From the NCBI GenBank assembly GCA_035906575.1, contig JAMIEW010000042.1, positions 1-7,177 on the forward strand: a stretch of 7,177 bases of DNA. The letters are read 5' to 3'. Both the position numbers and the translations under genes were made by a program. Positions 1 to 5,226 of this stretch are shown here, piece by piece; the stretch's first letter is position 1, and every line of letters starts with the position of its first letter. The DNA comes from HK-STAS-PATE-2 sp035906575 (GTDB taxonomy: Bacteria > Patescibacteriota > Patescibacteriia > 2-12-FULL-60-25). The notes below the pieces were generated by a model. The model worked only from the letters and a program-made list of their open reading frames with translations. It ran no database searches and was not told the origin of the DNA.

Positions 1-2
1 TA

Positions 3-503
3 ACGCCTGATATCATCTATGCCTCACACTACGAGCGGGCGCATGAGACAGCGGCGATTATCGCCAAGTCTATTGGCTACCAAGAGCAAGGCATTATTCG
101 AGACGAACGCCTGCGTGAAATCAGTCGCGGTGATTGGACGGGTAAGCTTCACAGCGACGTTCTCGATGACGACCAACGACGCAGCTTTCGCGAAGACGCC
201 TTTGATTTTCGTCCGCCAGGTGGCGAATCGATGAGCGATGTGAGCTTGCGTATGGATGAGTGCTTTCAGATGATCGCCCAGACGCTCAACAATAGAGCTT
301 CTATCGAGTTCAGCAAGCAGATGGCGATTGTCGTCTCGCATGGACGGGCTATCCAGGCCTTGCATGCTCGGTTCTCGCAGTGTCGACCTGAGCTTGGTTG
401 GCGTTATGTGCTTCACAATACGTCAATCACAACCTTCGCTCATCATATGAATGACGGTTGGAGAATTGTTCGTCTCAACGCTCTACCTCATCTTGGTTTG
501 TAG
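3..503 (+). CDS. Histidine phosphatase (phosphoglycerate mutase-like) family protein, 5' end missing
   Basis: The frame is open from the window edge (first full codon at base 3) and ends at TAG 501-503, giving 166 residues of a truncated protein. Visible family motifs are a SxxxRAxxTA block near the start (ASHYERAHETA), an acidic LREISRGDWTG segment matching the family's E..xG.WxG region, the PPGGES motif before the last helices, and the second catalytic histidine in VVSHGRAIQAL (His codon 339-341). The N-terminal RHG motif with the phospho-accepting histidine lies upstream and cannot be checked. The family removes or transfers phosphate on small molecules, sugar phosphates, nucleotides or proteins through a phosphohistidine intermediate. 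The substrate cannot be told from this fragment. Its stop lies 7 nt before the next start, and the stop codon overlaps that gene's ribosome binding site, so the two are probably co-transcribed. The family call is firm; the specific role is unknown. Confidence 0.85.
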   Translation, partial: TPDIIYASHYERAHETAAIIAKSIGYQEQGIIRDERLREISRGDWTGKLHSDVLDDDQRRSFREDAFDFRPPGGESMSDVSLRMDECFQMIAQTLNNRASIEFSKQMAIVVSHGRAIQALHARFSQCRPELGWRYVLHNTSITTFAHHMNDGWRIVRLNALPHLGL

Positions 504-508
504 GAGGG
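502..508 (+). promoter_or_regulatory. Shine-Dalgarno AGGAGGG deciding the start at 511
   Basis: AGGAGGG overlaps the TAG stop of the upstream gene and leaves only 2 nt before ATG 511. It is the strongest SD match in the window and contrasts with the ribosomal genes, almost none of which have one. It fixes the start of the hypothetical gene and suggests translational coupling to the phosphatase gene. Confidence 0.75.
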
Positions 509-510
509 TT

Positions 511-1140
511 ATGGGTGCTATCAAAAACGTTTTCGTCTATAGCGACAGCGCTCTGATAATTTACCGCATGCAAGACGAGCCGCTGGGTAGCGTCTATGTT
601 GGTAAAAAATCCGATCTGGTTACTGAGCTTACACGCCGGCAGATTGATGACGAGGATACGCTAAAGATCGTTACGGTCGAGAGGCAGGTTTTTCTGGACA
701 GAACCGGCTTCACTCGTCCACGCACGGACACACGTACCCTGGACTTGGATGCGCATGAAACACGCTACCTCACTGGGCGTCAGCGGATCTTTGAACGCTA
801 TGCGATTAACGAGCGGTTTGCGCCCGTGAAGCAAAACGGCGAACCGCAGCTCATCGAGCTTGAATGCTTTGGCCCAGAAGACGACCGCTGCGTTGCCGTC
901 GGGGGTATTGCGCCACATGGTGAGCACTGGCTCGCGATCGTGATAAGCGTCGAAGCGGCGCTCGAAATGATTGCCGCAGCCGGCATCAATCCAAACCAGT
1001 ATCGACCTCGGCTAATGGATGCTGAAAAAAGCGGCCTTATGCGGTACGCCTCTACAGCGTCTCCTGCCTATTTTGTAGGGGAGCTTGCCTTTGTCGTGAA
1101 TTGCGCGGCCGCCATTCTAAAGCGGTTGAGTCTGAACTAG
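511..1140 (+). CDS. Hypothetical protein, 209 residues, not recognised
   Basis: I do not recognise this protein. The start at 511 is preferred because a near-perfect AGGAGGG lies at 502-508. The frame is also open back to an ATG at 451, but that would overlap the phosphatase gene by 53 nt and has no ribosome binding site. The protein looks soluble: a beta-rich N-terminus (KNVFVYSDSALIIYRM), a charged middle with many Arg and Asp, a central segment ELECFGPEDDRCVAVGGIAP, and a C-terminal part beginning HWLAIVISVEAALEMIAAAG that reads as alternating strand and helix. The last 25 residues (AYFVGELAFVVNCAAAILKR) are hydrophobic enough for a buried or amphipathic helix but too broken for a confident membrane span. 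No signal peptide is seen. It is probably the last gene of the phosphatase transcription unit, since a strong terminator starts 3 nt after its stop. Base use resembles the neighbours, so nothing marks it as recently acquired. Confidence 0.8.
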   Translation: MGAIKNVFVYSDSALIIYRMQDEPLGSVYVGKKSDLVTELTRRQIDDEDTLKIVTVERQVFLDRTGFTRPRTDTRTLDLDAHETRYLTGRQRIFERYAINERFAPVKQNGEPQLIELECFGPEDDRCVAVGGIAPHGEHWLAIVISVEAALEMIAAAGINPNQYRPRLMDAEKSGLMRYASTASPAYFVGELAFVVNCAAAILKRLSLN

Positions 1141-1143
1141 ATG

Positions 1144-1193
1144 AACCCGTCTCAAGCGTTTTACGACGCAAGAGACGGGTTTTTGTTCTTTTT
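1144..1193 (+). terminator. Intrinsic terminator with a two-part stem
   Basis: The arms AACCCGTCTC (1144-1153) and GAGACGGGTT (1172-1181) pair perfectly over 10 bp. Inside them a second 4-bp stem, GCGT (1156-1159) with ACGC (1166-1169), closes a 6-nt loop, separated by a symmetric AA/AA internal loop. A T-rich tract follows from 1180 to 1193, interrupted only by G1185 and C1188. This ends the phosphatase/hypothetical unit before the ribosomal operon promoter. Confidence 0.92.
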
Positions 1194-1197
1194 GCGG

Positions 1198-1226
1198 TTG
1201 ACGCATGTTTTTCGCTAAGCTACCAT
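1198..1226 (+). promoter_or_regulatory. Sigma70-type promoter of the infA-rpsI operon
   Basis: The -35 box TTGACG (1198-1203) and -10 box TACCAT (1221-1226) are separated by exactly 17 nt. The predicted transcription start is near 1233, giving a pyrimidine-rich leader of roughly 39 nt before infA. The promoter begins only a few bases after the upstream terminator's T-tract, which fits a clean operon boundary. No UP-element-like A/T tract precedes the -35 other than the terminator tail, which is notable because the alpha subunit encoded here lacks the domain that would read one. Confidence 0.72.
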
Positions 1227-1253
1227 CCTTTCATCTTTATTATTTTCTCATGA

Positions 1254-1273
1254 CCACACCTATCCACACCTAT
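1254..1273 (+). repeat. Perfect 10-bp tandem repeat abutting the infA start codon
   Basis: The unit CCACACCTAT occurs at 1254-1263 and again, directly adjacent, at 1264-1273; the second copy contains the first two bases of the infA ATG. No Shine-Dalgarno sequence is present in this leader. The repeat could be a recent duplication or a pyrimidine-rich initiation context. A 14-codon frame starting at ATG 1250 runs through it and overlaps infA out of frame; I do not call that a gene. Confidence 0.7.
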
Positions 1274-1502
1274 GGCCAAACCGTCCTCTCCTAACAAAGA
1301 ATTTCTGGTAGTAAAGGGGACGATTGAAGAGAACCTCCCATCCGCAACCTTCAAGGTAAAACTCGACAATGGACAGTCGATTTTGTGTTATCTTGCAGGA
1401 AAAATGCGCATGAACCGCATCCGTTTGACCCCGGGCGATGAGGTCCAAGTCGAGATTACTCCCTATGATTTGACAAAAGGTCGTATAACCTTTAGATTGT
1501 AG
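1272..1502 (+). CDS. infA: Translation initiation factor IF-1
   Basis: A 76-residue S1/OB-fold protein, close to the usual 70-75. IF-1 binds the ribosomal A site on the 30S subunit and works with IF-2 and IF-3 to select the initiator tRNA. The family pattern is clear: KGTIEENLPSATFKVKLDNG (15-34), the basic loop GKMRMNRIRLTPGDEVQVE (43-61), and the near-invariant C-terminal TPYDLTKGRITFR (63-75). Compared with E. coli IF-1 it has about 5 extra N-terminal residues (PSSPN). ATG 1272 is the only in-frame start giving the conserved MAK opening. No SD precedes it; the upstream sequence is a C/T-rich tandem repeat. It is first in the operon, with 39 nt to rpmJ, the largest spacer in the cluster. 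Genes often found just upstream in this cluster (secY, adk, map) are absent here. Confidence 0.97.
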   Translation: MAKPSSPNKEFLVVKGTIEENLPSATFKVKLDNGQSILCYLAGKMRMNRIRLTPGDEVQVEITPYDLTKGRITFRL

Positions 1503-1541
1503 CCCACTGAAACATTTTATCTTAGCCAAAACTTCGTCATT

Positions 1542-1658
1542 ATGAAAGTCCGATCCTCGGTCAAATCTATGTGCCGCGATTGCCAGGTTACTCGCCGTAA
1601 AGGTCGAGTGGTCGTGATTTGTAAAAAGAATCCGAAGCATAAGCAGCGTCAAGGTTAA
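1542..1658 (+). CDS. rpmJ: Large ribosomal subunit protein bL36
   Basis: A 38-residue protein, the standard length for this family. It reads MKVRSSVKSMCRDC at the start and ends NPKHKQRQG, as in E. coli bL36. The four zinc ligands of the C+ form are all present: Cys11, Cys14, Cys27 and His33. bL36 binds 23S rRNA late in 50S assembly. It sits between infA and rpsM, its conserved position across bacteria, 15 nt before rpsM. The ATG is preceded by CGTCATT with no Shine-Dalgarno sequence. Confidence 0.97.
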   Translation: MKVRSSVKSMCRDCQVTRRKGRVVVICKKNPKHKQRQG

Positions 1659-1673
1659 TCTTTATCTACCTCT

Positions 1674-2060
1674 ATGGCTCGTATTGCAGGCGTAAACCTC
1701 CCATCAGCAAAGCGCATTGATATTGCGCTTACTTACATTCACGGCATTGGCACGACCACCGCGAAGCGCATTATTGCGCAGACCGGCGTTGATGCAGCCG
1801 TCCGTGTAAAAGACCTCTCCGCAACAGACGCGAACAAACTTCGCGACGTTGTAGAAAAAGAACATCGCGTTGAAGGCGAACTTCGCCGTGAAGTCCTTGG
1901 CCACATTAAGCGTCTTAAAGAAATTGGTTCTTATCGCGGTACTCGCCACAACAAGGGCCTCCCAGCTCGTGGCCAGCGCACCAAGACCAACTCCCGTACG
2001 CGTCGCGGCAATGTCCGTAAGACGATGGGCTCTGGCAAACGTAAGCTTGAAAAGACGTAA
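1674..2060 (+). CDS. rpsM: Small ribosomal subunit protein uS13
   Basis: A 128-residue protein located in the 30S head, where the family contacts the 50S subunit through bridges and its C-terminal tail approaches P-site tRNA. The start MARIAGVNLP is canonical, followed by the helix-two-turn-helix part with YIHGIGTTTAKRI (21-33) and the signature YRGTRHNKGLPARGQRTKTN (88-107). The basic tail continues to 128, about 10 residues past E. coli uS13, with a Gly/Lys-rich end (MGSGKRKLEKT). The start is supported by alignment because there is no SD; the preceding bases are pyrimidine-rich (CTACCTCT). The spacer to rpsK is 22 nt. Confidence 0.97.
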   Translation: MARIAGVNLPSAKRIDIALTYIHGIGTTTAKRIIAQTGVDAAVRVKDLSATDANKLRDVVEKEHRVEGELRREVLGHIKRLKEIGSYRGTRHNKGLPARGQRTKTNSRTRRGNVRKTMGSGKRKLEKT

Positions 2061-2082
2061 TCCTGAACTGAACTACTAACCT

Positions 2083-2529
2083 ATGAGTGAAGCACAAAAG
2101 ACCGCCGTAAAAAGCGCTGTCAAAGGTAAAGTCGCTACCGCGAAAGCAAAAGCGAAAGCCAAAACCAAAAAGGCTCGTGGCCAGGTCGTCCAGGGTAAAG
2201 CGTTTATCCAGGCAACCTTCAATAACACCATCGTCACCCTCTCTGACATGAACGGCAATACGCTTTCATGGTCGAGCGCCGGTGTACAAGGTTTTAAAGG
2301 TCCAAAGAAAGCGACGCCATACGCCGCTTCGATGATCGTCAAAGATGCTGTTGAAAAAGCAGCGGACTACGGTCTCAAAGACGTCAGCGTTTTCATCAGC
2401 GGTGTCGGTCAGGGTCGCGAAGGCGCCCTCCGCGCGTTGAACGCAAATGGTTTGAACATCCTTGCTATCAAAGATGTGACTCCGATCCCACATAACGGTT
2501 GCCGCCAACCTGGTGCGCGCCGCGTCTAA
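2083..2529 (+). CDS. rpsK: Small ribosomal subunit protein uS11 with Lys/Ala-rich N-terminal extension
   Basis: A 148-residue protein of the 30S platform, next to the mRNA exit path and the Shine-Dalgarno/anti-SD helix region. The core begins near residue 33 (GQVVQGKAFIQATFNNTIVTL) and ends with the family's TPIPHNGCR motif (133-141) and a terminal ARRV. The Asn-Gly pair at 138-139, known as an isoaspartate site in other bacteria, is kept. Residues 1-31 form a low-complexity Ala/Lys tail, about 19-20 residues longer than in E. coli, with consecutive AK dipeptides at 20-27. The usual GPGPGRE turn is GVGQGRE here (107-113). No SD is found before ATG 2083; the context is CTAACCT. Next is rpsD after 30 nt. 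Confidence 0.96.
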   Translation: MSEAQKTAVKSAVKGKVATAKAKAKAKTKKARGQVVQGKAFIQATFNNTIVTLSDMNGNTLSWSSAGVQGFKGPKKATPYAASMIVKDAVEKAADYGLKDVSVFISGVGQGREGALRALNANGLNILAIKDVTPIPHNGCRQPGARRV

Positions 2530-2559
2530 TCCACCAATTCTTAAAGGCTGAATGGTCCT

Positions 2560-3174
2560 ATGAAAAAGAATCTACTTACCGCCAAAAAATCCCGTCGAGA
2601 GGGGATTGCGCTATCCGATGCCGCAAAGCATCAGCGCGCCTTGACCAGACGTCCGTTTGCTCCGGGCGTACATGGCCCCGACAGTCGCACCCGCATGACC
2701 GATTACGGCAAGCAGTTGCGCGAAAAACAAAAAGCAAAGCGCATGTACGGCTTGAACGAGCGCCAATTCTCCAACCTCTTTGCCGAAATGGCCAAGAAGA
2801 CAGGTGATACCGGTGTTCAGTTCATCCAAGCGCTCGAGTCTCGCCTCGATAACGTTGTCTACCGCTCCGGTTTGGTAAAAACCCGCGCAGCAGCACGTCA
2901 GGCTGTTTCACACGCTCAATTCCTTTTAAACGGCAAAAAGCACAATATTCCTTCTTACCGCGTTCGCTCTGGTGATGTCATCACGATCCGCGATAACAAG
3001 AAGACTTCCGCCCTGTGGAAGGATGCCGAGGAAAAACTTTCAAAATCTGATAAACTATCCTGGATTGCTGCTGAGCCTAAGACTCTCTCTGTGAAAGTCA
3101 CAGGTGTTCCGACGGATAAGGAGCTTCAGCAACCATTCGACATCAAAATGGTGGTCGAATTCTACTCGCGCTAA
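2560..3174 (+). CDS. rpsD: Small ribosomal subunit protein uS4
   Basis: A 204-residue protein, matching the family's roughly 200-209. uS4 is a primary 16S rRNA binder that nucleates 30S body assembly and, with uS3 and uS5, lines the mRNA entry channel. Features in order: a basic N-terminus with SRREG (11-15), the RPFAPGVHG turn (31-39), DYGKQLREKQKAKRMYG (48-64), and the S4 RNA-binding domain beginning LESRLDNVVYRSG (92-104) and continuing through ARQAVSHAQFLLNGKKHNIP. The C-terminus VVEFYSR is canonical. The zinc-finger cysteines of some uS4 proteins are absent, so it is a C- form. An AAAGG at 2543-2547 lies 12 nt from the ATG, rather far for an SD. In some bacteria uS4 represses its own operon; no such structure is evident here. 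Confidence 0.97.
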   Translation: MKKNLLTAKKSRREGIALSDAAKHQRALTRRPFAPGVHGPDSRTRMTDYGKQLREKQKAKRMYGLNERQFSNLFAEMAKKTGDTGVQFIQALESRLDNVVYRSGLVKTRAAARQAVSHAQFLLNGKKHNIPSYRVRSGDVITIRDNKKTSALWKDAEEKLSKSDKLSWIAAEPKTLSVKVTGVPTDKELQQPFDIKMVVEFYSR

Positions 3175-3192
3175 ACCCCTTGCCCCTTCTCT

Positions 3193-3900
3193 ATGGAATC
3201 CATCCTTCTTCCTAATAAGATCAAGTTCAATCGTGGCGAACGCCCTAATGAGGGTATCCTCACGGTTGAGCCTTGCACGCAAGGTTACGGGACGACGATC
3301 GGCAACGCCCTTCGCCGTGTGCTCCTTTCCTCCCTTTCTGGCGCCGCTATTACGTCGGTGAAGATCAAGAACGCTGATCACGAATTTTCAGTGATCAAGA
3401 ACGTGAAGGAGGATGTGCTCGAGATCATTCTCAACCTCAAGGCAGTGCGCGTAAAACTCTTCTCGCAAGAACCGGTCAAGCTCACGCTTACCGTCAAAGG
3501 CGAAAAGATCGTTACGGCCGGCGACTTCGCAAAAGATGCGCAAGTTGAAGTCGTGAACCCTGACCTCCAGCTCGCAACGTTGACGGATTCATCCGCCACG
3601 CTCGAAATGGAAGTCACCATCACCCCAGGTCGTGGCTACCGCTCAACCGAAGAGCGCTCCAAAGAAAAAGCAGAACTCGGTACCATTGCGATCGATGCGT
3701 TCTTCAGCCCAGTGCTCAATGTCTCATACAAAGTTGAGGCAGCCCGCGTTGGTGACAAGATCGACTTTGATAAACTTACCCTCCGCGTAGAAACGGACGG
3801 CTCGCTCGACCCGCTTGATGCGGTCAACCAAGCGGTCACCATTCTGCAGGACAACTTCCAGGTTCTTAAGGACTTGGCCTACGCCGAAGAAACGGCTTAA
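3193..3900 (+). CDS. rpoA: RNA polymerase subunit alpha, N-terminal domain only
   Basis: Alpha dimerises and nucleates assembly of RNA polymerase by binding beta and beta'. The 235 residues cover the whole N-terminal domain: LTVEPCTQGYGTTIGNALRRVLLSS (23-47) with the dimerisation/assembly motif GNALRR at 37-42, VKEDVLEIILNLK (71-83), PGRGY (145-149), FFSPVLNVSYKVEAARVG (170-187) and the closing ETDGSLDPLDAVNQAVTIL (200-218). The protein then stops at AEETA. The C-terminal domain of about 90 residues that contacts UP elements and activators is absent; E. coli alpha is 329 residues. Only 21 nt separate the TAA from rplQ, so no CTD remnant or frameshifted copy lies downstream. There is no SD; a C/T-rich context precedes ATG 3193. 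Confidence 0.96.
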   Translation: MESILLPNKIKFNRGERPNEGILTVEPCTQGYGTTIGNALRRVLLSSLSGAAITSVKIKNADHEFSVIKNVKEDVLEIILNLKAVRVKLFSQEPVKLTLTVKGEKIVTAGDFAKDAQVEVVNPDLQLATLTDSSATLEMEVTITPGRGYRSTEERSKEKAELGTIAIDAFFSPVLNVSYKVEAARVGDKIDFDKLTLRVETDGSLDPLDAVNQAVTILQDNFQVLKDLAYAEETA

Positions 3901-3921
3901 CTCTAAACTTAACTAAAGGAT

Positions 3922-4275
3922 ATGCGACACAGACGAGTAGGAAAAACTCTAGACCGTAAAGCCGGTCCTCGCAAAGCCCTTCTTCGCGGTTTGGCCACGT
4001 CAATCGTTTTATACGAACACGTGAACACAACGCTCGCTAAAGCAAAAGCCGTTCGCCCATTGGTCGAACGTCTCATTACTCGCGGCAAGGAGAAGAGCCT
4101 GCACAACCGCCGCCAGCTTGGCCGCACTCTCATGACCGAAACGGCCGTGAACAAAGTGCTCGAAGAGCTCGGCCCACGCTATCAAACGCGTCCAGGTGGT
4201 TACACCCGTATCATCAAACTCGGCACCCGTAAGGGTGACGGCGCTGAGATCGCACAGATCCAGCTTGTGAAATAA
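3922..4275 (+). CDS. rplQ: Large ribosomal subunit protein bL17
   Basis: A 117-residue protein, within the usual 115-130, located on the solvent side of the 50S near the tunnel exit. The start MRHRRVGKTLDRK and the block RKALLRGLATSIVLYEHVNTTLAKAK (17-42) are typical, as is the C-terminal part GPRYQTRPGGYTRIIKLGTRKGD (84-106) ending AQIQLVK. AAAGGA at 3915-3920 lies 1 nt before ATG 3922. This is the only ribosomal gene here with a purine-rich SD-like stretch right at the start, but the spacing is much shorter than normal. The stop is 5 nt before rplM, implying tight coupling. Confidence 0.97.
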   Translation: MRHRRVGKTLDRKAGPRKALLRGLATSIVLYEHVNTTLAKAKAVRPLVERLITRGKEKSLHNRRQLGRTLMTETAVNKVLEELGPRYQTRPGGYTRIIKLGTRKGDGAEIAQIQLVK

Positions 4276-4280
4276 TTACT

Positions 4281-4661
4281 ATGGCTTGGAAGAACACGAG
4301 CGGCATGCCGCAAATTAACCGCGAGACGGTTACGATCGACGCCACTGGCCAAGTGGTAGGTCGTTTGGCTACCAAAGTCGCCAACATCCTCGTCGGTAAA
4401 AACAAGGCTACCTACGTTCCACATATTGATGCAGGTGCTATCGTAAAGATCACCAATGCTGACAAACTTGTTCTTACTGGCAAGAAGCTTGAGACGGCCG
4501 TACACTATCGCTCTTCTAACCGCCCAAGCGGTGTGAAAGCGAGAGCTGTATCCAAAATCATGAAAGAGAACCCAGGCGAAGTCTTGATTCATGCCGTGAA
4601 GTACATGCTTCCGAAGAACAAGACTAAGGTCGACCGTTTGAAGCGCCTCATCATCGTCTAA
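4281..4661 (+). CDS. rplM: Large ribosomal subunit protein uL13, short C-terminus
   Basis: A 126-residue protein that in the family binds 23S rRNA early in 50S assembly. The core is clear: TVTIDATGQVVGRLATKVANIL (17-37), YVPHIDAGAIVKITNADKLVLTGKK (45-69), the region HYRSSNRPSGVK (75-86), and IHAVKYMLPKNK (103-114). It ends LKRLIIV, about where E. coli uL13 has LKVY. The E. coli tail of roughly 16 residues that follows (including NEHNHAAQQP) is missing. An internal Met at residue 9 is a possible alternative start; ATG 4281 is kept because of its position 5 nt after rplQ and the T at -1 shared with its neighbours. No SD. It overlaps nothing; rpsI follows after a single base. Confidence 0.96.
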   Translation: MAWKNTSGMPQINRETVTIDATGQVVGRLATKVANILVGKNKATYVPHIDAGAIVKITNADKLVLTGKKLETAVHYRSSNRPSGVKARAVSKIMKENPGEVLIHAVKYMLPKNKTKVDRLKRLIIV

Positions 4662-4662
4662 T

Positions 4663-5178
4663 ATGGCTACAACTACTGAAACAAAAAAGAAGACGACCGT
4701 GGCAAAGCCACGCGCCGCCGCAAAGAAAAAAGAAGTGGTAGCAGCAACGACGACCAAAACCGTCATTGACAAGCCAGTTCTTAAATCCGGTTCTTATATC
4801 TACGCTCTCGGTCGTCGCAAGACATCGGTGGCAAAGGTCTACCTTATCAAAAATGGTAAGGGCCTCGTCACGGTCAATGGCCGTCCGATGGAAGAATTCT
4901 TCACCACCTACGAAGGACGCGAAATTGTTCGCGGCCCGCTCAAGGCTTCTGGTCAAGAAACGGCTGTCGATGTTAGCGCTCAAGTAATGGGCGGTGGCAT
5001 TAATGGTCAGGCTGAATCCGTTCGCCTCGGCATCTCACGTGCCATGGTCGAATTGAATCCAACCTACCGCACGGTATTCAAGAAGCTCGGCTTCATGTCC
5101 CGTGACCCTCGCGCCAAAGAACGTAAGAAATTCGGTCTCAAGAAAGCTCGCAAGAGCCCACAGTGGTCGAAGCGTTAA
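4663..5178 (+). CDS. rpsI: Small ribosomal subunit protein uS9 with about 40-residue N-terminal extension
   Basis: A 171-residue protein; the family is usually about 130. uS9 sits in the 30S head and its C-terminal Lys-Arg tail reaches P-site tRNA. That tail is intact (KKARKSPQWSKR). The core starts at YIYALGRRKTSVAKVYL (45-61) and includes INGQAESVRLGISRAMVE (113-130) and SRDPRAKERKKFGLKKAR (146-163). Residues 1-41 form an added Thr/Ala/Lys-rich, low-complexity segment (MATTTETKKKTTVAK and onward). A start nearer the core is unlikely: the next in-frame Met is at residue 76, inside the core, and ATG 4663 follows the rplM stop by one base, indicating termination-reinitiation coupling. No SD. 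It is the last gene of the operon, with a terminator right after it. Confidence 0.96.
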   Translation: MATTTETKKKTTVAKPRAAAKKKEVVAATTTKTVIDKPVLKSGSYIYALGRRKTSVAKVYLIKNGKGLVTVNGRPMEEFFTTYEGREIVRGPLKASGQETAVDVSAQVMGGGINGQAESVRLGISRAMVELNPTYRTVFKKLGFMSRDPRAKERKKFGLKKARKSPQWSKR

Positions 5179-5186
5179 TCGCGAAA

Positions 5187-5211
5187 AAAACTCCCCGCAA
5201 GGGGAGTTTTT
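5187..5211 (+). terminator. Intrinsic terminator of the ribosomal operon
   Basis: CTCCCC (5191-5196) pairs with GGGGAG (5201-5206) around a GCAA (GNRA) tetraloop. Flanking A's (5187-5190) and T's (5207-5210) extend the helix to 10 bp and supply the T-run. It begins 8 nt after the rpsI stop. The A-tract and T-tract symmetry could allow some function in the reverse direction, but no minus-strand gene is present to need it. Confidence 0.94.
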
Positions 5212-5226
5212 GTATGTATGAACAAC

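Noticed and set aside
24..416. Minus-strand open frame of 130 codons at the left edge
   Set aside because: It is antisense to the histidine phosphatase reading frame, which shows the real family motifs.
451..510. Upstream in-frame start for the 209-residue protein
   Set aside because: It would overlap the phosphatase gene by 53 nt and has no SD, whereas ATG 511 follows AGGAGGG.
1250..1294. 14-codon frame from ATG 1250 overlapping infA
   Set aside because: No SD, very short, and the repeat it crosses explains its sequence. It is kept only as a possible leader element in the findings.
1260..1652. Minus-strand open frame of 130 codons across infA and rpmJ
   Set aside because: It is antisense to two certain genes and has no family-like motif or ribosome binding site.
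2139..2175. Possible DNA tandem repeat in the Ala/Lys codons of rpsK
   Set aside because: The units are irregular (GCG/GCA/GCC with AAA/ACC) and are explained by a low-complexity protein tail.
2499..2807. Plus-strand open frame of 102 codons between rpsK and rpsD
   Set aside because: It overlaps the end of rpsK and the start of rpsD in another frame; its Arg/Ser/Pro-rich translation is a frame-shifted version of rpsD.
4200..4772. Long minus-strand open frame of 190 codons
   Set aside because: It lies antisense to rplQ, rplM and rpsI, whose protein matches are unambiguous; its translation is rich in runs such as VVVAATTSFFFAAARGF and FFFVSVVVA, typical of the reverse complement of Lys/Ala-rich coding sequence.
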